Of a stretch of DNA of 10,965 nucleotides, positions 5,976-10,965 are shown in pieces (the stretch's first letter is position 1; each line of letters opens with the position of its first letter). Source of the stretch: an uncultured Planctomycetaceae bacterium (GTDB lineage: Bacteria; Planctomycetota; Planctomycetia; Pirellulales; Thermoguttaceae); NCBI GenBank assembly GCA_947307005.1, contig CAMZHY010000078.1, positions 1-10,965 on the forward strand, in the 5' to 3' direction. A program made the translations under genes and the position numbers. Below the pieces are notes generated by a model that was not told the origin of the DNA, made no database searches, and worked only from the letters and a program-made list of their open reading frames with translations.

Positions 5976-8243
5976 TCAATGGAAGACGTCGACGCGCAGT
6001 TTGCAGTCGGGAAGCGCGCGCAAGAAGTCGCGTCCGTAGGATTTCGTATGAACGCGCTCGTCGAGGATCACGACCTGACCGACGTCGGTTCGAGTCCGTA
6101 TCAACCGCCCGACGCCCTGTTTGAACTTTAAAATCGCCGTCGGAAGCTGATAGTCTCGGAACGGAGCGCCGCCGCTTTCTTCAATCGCCTGAAGCCGCGC
6201 CTCGACGAGGGGATGCCCCGGCGATAAAAAGGGAAACTTGACGATGATCACGTTGCGCAGCGCGGATCCGGGCACGTCCACCCCCTGCCAGAAGCTGTCG
6301 ACGCCGAAAAGCACGCTCCGCTCGCTCTCTTTGAAGCGCTCGACCATAAGCTGACGCGACGCGCCCGACGACTGCGAATAAAACGGATAGTTCCGCTCCG
6401 CGAAGAACGGTTCGAGCGCTTCCGCCGCGCGCTTCATCTGCGACGCGTTCGTAAAGAGCGCGAAAGCGCCCCCGTCCGTCTCGTCGACGTAATCGCGCAG
6501 CGCCCGCCAAAGACGACGCTCGTTGAGCTCCGCGCGCTTGTCGGACTCCGCGTCGAACGCGCCCGGCGAAAGTTCAAGTCCCTTCGCAAGAACGAGCGTC
6601 ATCTGCTCGCGATAATTAAAAGGACTCCCGAGCGCTCGCGCCGGCGCCCCGTCGAGCCCCACTCGGCGCCGGAAAAACGCGAACGCCTGCCGCGTCTCTT
6701 CAGGCTCGTCGTCCGCGCCCGTCTCGACCGCGACGGGCGTAAGATCGATCTCCTCTTCCGCGGCGTCGACGCGCCGCGAAGCCGCGCCCGTCGTGAGCGT
6801 CGCGCTTGTCGTCACGACGACGGGAATCTCGCCAAAGAGTTTTTCACGCAGAATCGGCGCGACGTCGACCGGAGCCGCGTGAAGGGAAACTCGCGGTCTT
6901 CCTCGAGATTTATAGCGTTCAAGCCAATACGCGCATCCATCCTCGCCCTGATCGAGCCAACCGTCGATCGCCGCGATCACGTTCGTTATGCGCTCGCTAG
7001 CCGCGACATACTCTTGACGTCGATCCTCCTCCTCGATTGCGTCCGCCGCAACCATCAGCGACCTTTTGAGCGCGCGCAACCCTTCCGCTAATCCGTTGTC
7101 GACAATATGAGGTTCGAGAACGCGCCCGTTCGAGTTCGGACGCGCGTCGAGCCATTCGCGAAGTCCGTCGAAAAACGCCTCGGCGCGGATATAGCAATCG
7201 AGAACGCGCTCAGACGCGTTTCGAAACGGTTCGGACTCGGCGGTTCCCCGCGTTTGATCGAGTTCTTCAACAAGCAGACCTTTATTCGTTCGGTCGTTGT
7301 ACAGGCGATTCAGAAGGTATTCGATCGAATATTCCGTGACCTCGACTCCAAAATGCTCCGCCGCGACCTCCGCCATCGTATGCGCTTCGTCGAAGATCAG
7401 CACGTCGTAATTCGGCAGAATCGCGCCGTCTTTGAGCGCAAGATCGCTGAAGAGCAGCGCGTGATTGACGACGATAATATTGGCGTTTCGGAGCCTCGTC
7501 CGCGCTTTTGCAAAGAAACACCGGTCGCGGTATTGACACTTCCTCCCAAGACAGTTTCCTTGCTCGCAATTGATCTCGTTCCACACGTCGAACGAGACGG
7601 GCGGATCGAGTTCCGACTTCGAGCCGTCGGACGTCTTATTGAGCCATTTGCGAAGTCTGACAAACTCGTCGCGGCGATCGTCTTCGAAAAGGCTTCCTTT
7701 CACGACGGCGCGTTCGGCGTTCGCGAAGCGACGGCGGCATACGTAATTTGCGCGCCCTTTTGCGAGCGCGACGGTAAACTCGAAAGGCAAAATCGAATTC
7801 AAAAAGGGAACGTCCTTCTTGACGAGCTGCTCTTGGAGACTAATCGTATGCGTCGACACGACGACGCGGCGGACGGCGTCGCCCGCGTCCAAACTGCTTT
7901 CGGAACGCGAAGGTTTCGAAGAAGGCGACGTTTCGAAGCGACGGTCTTCGGAGAGTTCGTCTGGAGTTTGCGACTCTGACGCGTCTTCGTCGTCGGGAAG
8001 TTCGAAATAATCGTCCTTTCGGTATTCGCGAACTTGATTCTCAACGACGTAGAGAATCGACGGAACGAGGTACGCAAAGCTCTTGCCGACGCCCGTCCCC
8101 GCCTCGACGGCGAGGCAGGTCCTCTTTCGGATAGCCGCGTCGACTTCCGCCGCCATCGCAATCTGCGCGGGGCGACGTTCGTATCCGGGCCGCCGTCGCG
8201 CAATGAGACCGTCGGAATCAAGAACGTCGCGATAGTTGAACAT
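5976..8243 (-). CDS. dinG: ATP-dependent Fe-S helicase, DinG family
   Basis: Superfamily 2, XPD-like 5'-3' DNA helicase for repair and resolution of R-loops or G-quadruplexes. Numbering is from the ATG at 8243 (755 aa). Walker A is AGTGVGKS (48-55). Motif Ia is VVVSTHTISLQEQL. Four cysteines fit the Fe-S domain: C169 (YVCRRR) and C231-x4-C236-x5-C242, with a further C226. DEAH lies at 285-288, followed by VVTTSATLTTG, GVDSFWQGVDVPG and a C-terminal QGVGRLIRTRTD (motif VI). A charged, low-complexity insert lies near residues 70-122 between motifs I and Ia. A TTG at 8297 would add 18 residues, but ATG 8243 has AGGG six bases upstream and begins MFNYRDVLDSDG just before the conserved region, so I prefer it. 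E. coli DinG is 716 aa. Confidence 0.93.
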   Translation of the reverse strand: MFNYRDVLDSDGLIARRRPGYERRPAQIAMAAEVDAAIRKRTCLAVEAGTGVGKSFAYLVPSILYVVENQVREYRKDDYFELPDDEDASESQTPDELSEDRRFETSPSSKPSRSESSLDAGDAVRRVVVSTHTISLQEQLVKKDVPFLNSILPFEFTVALAKGRANYVCRRRFANAERAVVKGSLFEDDRRDEFVRLRKWLNKTSDGSKSELDPPVSFDVWNEINCEQGNCLGRKCQYRDRCFFAKARTRLRNANIIVVNHALLFSDLALKDGAILPNYDVLIFDEAHTMAEVAAEHFGVEVTEYSIEYLLNRLYNDRTNKGLLVEELDQTRGTAESEPFRNASERVLDCYIRAEAFFDGLREWLDARPNSNGRVLEPHIVDNGLAEGLRALKRSLMVAADAIEEEDRRQEYVAASERITNVIAAIDGWLDQGEDGCAYWLERYKSRGRPRVSLHAAPVDVAPILREKLFGEIPVVVTTSATLTTGAASRRVDAAEEEIDLTPVAVETGADDEPEETRQAFAFFRRRVGLDGAPARALGSPFNYREQMTLVLAKGLELSPGAFDAESDKRAELNERRLWRALRDYVDETDGGAFALFTNASQMKRAAEALEPFFAERNYPFYSQSSGASRQLMVERFKESERSVLFGVDSFWQGVDVPGSALRNVIIVKFPFLSPGHPLVEARLQAIEESGGAPFRDYQLPTAILKFKQGVGRLIRTRTDVGQVVILDERVHTKSYGRDFLRALPDCKLRVDVFH

Positions 8244-8330
8244 CTTTCGCCCTAGATTAAAGAAAAGCGGCGCCGCCGCAATAGGGAGACGCCGCAATAT
8301 CGCCTTGCCGTCGGAACGACGTCGCGTCGG

Positions 8331-9179
8331 TCAATTGGAAGGGATCGGACGTCCGTCGGCGTCGAGCTTGAGCGGAATGTGGTCGCCCATATGCATCGTC
8401 CATCCGACCAGTTTTTCGCCCTGCGGCGTCTTGTTCACATGACGTTCGACAAAAAGCGCGAGGAAGAAGGTTTGACGCTTGCCCCCCGGCTCCTCCGGCT
8501 CGACCGTAACCGCGTAAACGCGTTCCGTCTGCTCCACGCTGTTCGTCAGGAGCGTCCCAAATTTACCGTAGGAAGTGACTTTGGCGCGGTCGCCAAGACG
8601 GTAGATCGTCAGAAGCGTCGGATTGCAAAGATAGGAGTGAACGGTATGGTGTTCTTCCTCCTCGCCCTTGACCATGCTCTTCCAATAGGAGACGACGTCG
8701 CTATGCCGCGCGAACTTTTTCCGCTGCCAGTAGGGGCGCGTCATCTGGTGCGTTATCGCGGGGTTGCCCGCCTTAAGGGCTTCAAACCATGATTTGCAGA
8801 ACGCGTCCGCCTGGCGATCAAACTCGCGCTCGTAGACGCACGCCGAGTACGGCCCCGCGATTCCCGCCGCGACGGCGAGCGTCAAACCCAACGCGGCGAA
8901 AGACTTGCCGCCCAATTCATCCCCTGATCGACCGAACGCGTAGAACGCGAAGAAGGACGCCAGCGCGCCAAAAGCGGCGAAAACAAGAAAGCCTAAATGA
9001 ATGAGCGATAAAAGACTGAGCAGACCGCAAACAAACGAAACAATCGCCCAAACGGAAATCCTCGATTTCGAGGCGCCGTCAACCTTCTCGCCCTCATATT
9101 CGGCGGCGAACCCTCCCGACGGAATCGCGTCGAAAAGGGACGAGGACGTCTTTTCAAGGGGCGTCAATTTCTTAGCCAT
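8331..9179 (-). CDS. Three-TM membrane protein with soluble C-terminal domain, unknown function
   Basis: I do not recognise this 282-residue protein. A polar N-terminus (1-40) is followed by hydrophobic helices at about 42-60, 62-82 and 94-114, the first two joined by a very short turn. This is a DUF4190-like arrangement, named only as a resemblance. Residues 115-282 form a soluble domain with CKSWFEALKAGNP, which resembles the start of NTF2-like/DUF4878-type lipoprotein domains where a small helix precedes a strand-rich fold. TVHSYLCNPTLLTIY and a beta-rich end follow. A GGGAG lies 8 bases before the ATG. It sits 57 bases after the CvpA-like gene and 87 bases before dinG. Its partner membrane gene suggests an envelope role, which is inference. 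Confidence 0.72.
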   Translation of the reverse strand: MAKKLTPLEKTSSSLFDAIPSGGFAAEYEGEKVDGASKSRISVWAIVSFVCGLLSLLSLIHLGFLVFAAFGALASFFAFYAFGRSGDELGGKSFAALGLTLAVAAGIAGPYSACVYEREFDRQADAFCKSWFEALKAGNPAITHQMTRPYWQRKKFARHSDVVSYWKSMVKGEEEEHHTVHSYLCNPTLLTIYRLGDRAKVTSYGKFGTLLTNSVEQTERVYAVTVEPEEPGGKRQTFFLALFVERHVNKTPQGEKLVGWTMHMGDHIPLKLDADGRPIPSN

Positions 9180-9236
9180 CGCGAGCTCCCAAAATAAACT
9201 GTCTCGAGGATGAATATGCCTAAACGCCGACAGAGG

Positions 9237-9821
9237 TCAGTTCGCGTTCGGGGATTCGCCGCTGAACTTCCAGTCGCCGTCCTTCATCGTCGCATAGTAC
9301 ACGCCTGCGTTCCGCTTATACTGGCGCTGAACAAAGTCTTTTGAATCAACGGTCGTGTCGCCGAGGAGCGGCTTGAGCGACCCTTTGGAGGCGAAATCGA
9401 CGACGTACATCGTTGGGAGAACGGAGACCGTATGCGGTTTCTCCGGCATCGTCTCGTAGAAAACGAAACCGGCGGTGCCCGCGAATCCAAGAATCGCGAC
9501 GAGCGCCACGATCCATTTCGCGATCACGTCCGTCTTGTCCTCAAACCCGACGTTGACCTTCGAGCACATGTGCGTGACAAGCGACAGGATCGTGAAGATC
9601 ACGATAAAGAGGAGCATGAAGCAGAGCATATCGGCGTAGTACGCCATAACGGACGCGGCTCCGTCGAGAATATTCGCGACCATCTCGAAGAGTCCGATCG
9701 TCAGGAGCGTCGTGAAGAGCAGATTGTAGCCGATGAGCGTCACGGTCCACAGCTTCATGTTGTGCCAGAACGCCAGCGCGACGAGCGCCAGCAGGCAAAT
9801 AACCACCCAGAATCCAATCAT
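9237..9821 (-). CDS. Four-TM membrane protein, CvpA-like
   Basis: A 194-residue integral membrane protein with hydrophobic segments at about 2-20, 24-48, 63-85 and 102-122, then a C-terminal soluble tail of about 70 residues. Topology, size and segments such as IGYNLLFTTLLTIGLFEMVA followed by YYADMLCFMLLF resemble CvpA-family proteins of planctomycetes. The match is a resemblance, not a motif hit. Start ATG 9821 has GGGA about seven bases upstream and immediately precedes the first TM helix. The frame is open for 135 more codons upstream, but those overlap the preceding ATPase gene in another frame and have no membrane-protein character, so I exclude them. The tail contains CxxC-free, strand-like sequence ending GESPNAN. 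It lies 46 bases after the ATPase gene. Confidence 0.75.
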   Translation of the reverse strand: MIGFWVVICLLALVALAFWHNMKLWTVTLIGYNLLFTTLLTIGLFEMVANILDGAASVMAYYADMLCFMLLFIVIFTILSLVTHMCSKVNVGFEDKTDVIAKWIVALVAILGFAGTAGFVFYETMPEKPHTVSVLPTMYVVDFASKGSLKPLLGDTTVDSKDFVQRQYKRNAGVYYATMKDGDWKFSGESPNAN

Positions 9822-9867
9822 ATCGACTTTCCCGTTATAACTCGTTTGTATTCGATCTAATAATTCA

Positions 9868-10917
9868 TCAGGACGCGGGACGCTTCTGCGGAGTCGGCCG
9901 CCGCGTTTGATTCTCCGCCATGACGCGCCGCATTTCGTCGTAATCGGTGACGCCTTCGCGAACGAGCCGTTTGCCGTCGACCCAGTATCCTTCCTGTCCG
10001 CTTTCGGCGGCTTTCTTACGAAGCGCGGCCTCTTTGCTCGCCAAATCGACGTCGGCGGCGATAATCTGACGTATCTCGTCGTTGATTTCAAGAACGTCGA
10101 AAACCGCGACGCGTCCCTTGTAACCAATGTCGCGGCAGTCCGTGCAAGGAACGTAATAGTCGCGCTCTCCCTCGGCGACCGGCTCGTGGATGTGTTTGAC
10201 GAACCATTTCGGATGTTTCGGGTCAAGTTTAAACGCTTGAATAATTTGAGGATTCGTAACTTCGACCTCCTCTTTGCAGTCCTCGCAGAGACGGCGAACG
10301 AGGCGCTGAGTAATCACGGACGTGATCGCGTTGGCGAAAAGGGTCGCGTCGACGCCTTGCGAAAGGACGTTAATAATCGCGGAAACCGCGTCGGCGCTAC
10401 GCACCGTCGTAATGATGAGGCGGTCGTTATTGACTTCCTCGCAGCAAAGTTTCCAAGATTCTAGGTCGACCATGTCGCGGATAAGGAGGACTTTCGGCTC
10501 TTTGAAGAAGACGTCGGGAAGCACTTTCATCGGCGTCTCGCCCTTGGCGGAATCGTATTTGGTCGTCGTAATGTTTTCAATGACCTCGTAAGGCTTCTGC
10601 ACGTCTTCAACGCCGGAAAAGTCGCGCGTGAAACGGTCGGCTGTGTTGAACATGACCGTCGTAAGCGTCTTAAGCCCCTGATGCGGCGCGGTCGCGAGCA
10701 GCACAAGACCTTTGTCGGCGTTGATGAGACGACGCATCTGATCTTGACGCGCTTCGTCGGTTCCAAGTTCGGAAAGCGTCTTAAACGACGCCTTTTTGAA
10801 GAGGAACGTGATCTTAAAGAGCTCGCCCTTGCCGTTGGGAATCGGCGCCGTCTCAAGACGCGCTTCGCACTTCTTCGGACGTCCTTTTTTGTCCTTGTCG
10901 TAGAGAATTTGGAAACT
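9868..10917 (-). CDS. GspE/PilB-family secretion ATPase, C-terminal part, interrupted upstream by TGA
   Basis: ATPase of the type II secretion/type IV pilus assembly family, here a divergent planctomycete-type form. Numbering from the codon after the TGA (349 aa), the P-loop region is GLVLLATAPHQGLKT (70-84), lacking the usual GPTGSGKT spacing of glycines. The Walker B/Asp-box region reads LLIRDMVDLESW where GEIRDxET is usual. VITQRLVRRLCEDCKEE and CTDCRDIGYKGRVAVFDVLEIN preserve the tetracysteine zinc site and C-terminal signature. Coding sense continues upstream of the only internal ATG (10737), and no start codon exists between it and the TGA at 10918-10920. The frame before that TGA (10921-10965) also looks like this family. 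So this is part of a larger gene, broken by a nonsense change or a sequence error, and partial at the window edge. Confidence 0.8.
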   Translation of the reverse strand, partial: SFQILYDKDKKGRPKKCEARLETAPIPNGKGELFKITFLFKKASFKTLSELGTDEARQDQMRRLINADKGLVLLATAPHQGLKTLTTVMFNTADRFTRDFSGVEDVQKPYEVIENITTTKYDSAKGETPMKVLPDVFFKEPKVLLIRDMVDLESWKLCCEEVNNDRLIITTVRSADAVSAIINVLSQGVDATLFANAITSVITQRLVRRLCEDCKEEVEVTNPQIIQAFKLDPKHPKWFVKHIHEPVAEGERDYYVPCTDCRDIGYKGRVAVFDVLEINDEIRQIIAADVDLASKEAALRKKAAESGQEGYWVDGKRLVREGVTDYDEMRRVMAENQTRRPTPQKRPAS

Positions 10918-10965
10918 TCACGCCTGACGCTCTGTACGATTTTCCGGCTTGCCGCCGTTTAGATA

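Noticed and set aside
7107..7979. 290-codon plus-strand open frame opposite dinG
   Set aside because: Shadow of the helicase gene, whose motifs (DEAH, Fe-S cysteines) lie on the other strand.
8244..8297. TTG start giving DinG 18 extra residues
   Set aside because: ATG at 8243 has AGGG at proper spacing and begins right before the conserved region. The extension has no support.
9822..10226. N-terminal extension of the CvpA-like gene to 10226
   Set aside because: The added 135 residues overlap the ATPase gene in another frame and lack membrane-protein character. ATG 9821 has a good ribosome binding site.
10918..10920. Recoding of TGA as Gly (alternative genetic code) to explain the interrupted ATPase
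   Set aside because: rhaA, the precursor, the maturase, hemD, dinG and other genes here end naturally at TGA with family-typical C-termini, so TGA is a normal stop in this genome.

Overview
The window looks like chromosomal DNA of a planctomycete, probably an uncultured or gut-type member of the Pirellulales/Thermoguttaceae. I infer this from the divergent GspE/PilB-like ATPase of a kind familiar from planctomycetes, the neighbouring CvpA-like and small multi-TM proteins, and the moderately GC-rich, CTC/CGC/GCG-biased codon use. No rRNA, tRNA, CRISPR array or transposase was seen.

Left edge (3-863, +): the C-terminal two thirds of L-rhamnose isomerase (RhaA), closed by a strong hairpin terminator at 904-948.

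Centre-left (about 1175-3437, +): a compact, apparently undescribed RiPP locus. A sigma70-like promoter (1175-1203) and a hairpin-containing leader precede a 42-residue precursor peptide (1366-1494). Its leader has a YxxP motif and its acidic C-terminal core has three CxxD units (CSDD, CAFD, CEWD). A terminator (1522-1568) follows. Next comes a decayed paralogue of the precursor (1710-1840), with a lost start codon and two homopolymer indels. Undoing the indels and the start change gives another 42-residue peptide with a Gly/Ser/Cys-rich core. A second terminator (1899-1936) follows, then a radical SAM/SPASM peptide maturase (2017-3345). The simplest model is that the enzyme binds the leader and forms thioether (Cys-Asp, ranthipeptide-like) or other crosslinks in the core. 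No protease or exporter lies in the window.

Right two thirds (3459-10965, all -): a housekeeping gene train read right to left. It holds a divergent GspE/PilB-family ATPase (partial, with an in-frame TGA at 10918-10920), a CvpA-like four-TM membrane protein, a three-TM protein with a C-terminal soluble domain, the Fe-S helicase DinG, the tRNA methylthiotransferase MiaB and uroporphyrinogen-III synthase HemD. Spacings of about 46-98 bp and shared orientation fit one or a few transcription units. They end at a bidirectional terminator (3395-3437) shared with the convergent radical SAM gene.

The items most worth following up are the precursor plus radical SAM pair with its decayed second precursor, the triple CxxD core, and the premature stop in the secretion ATPase.
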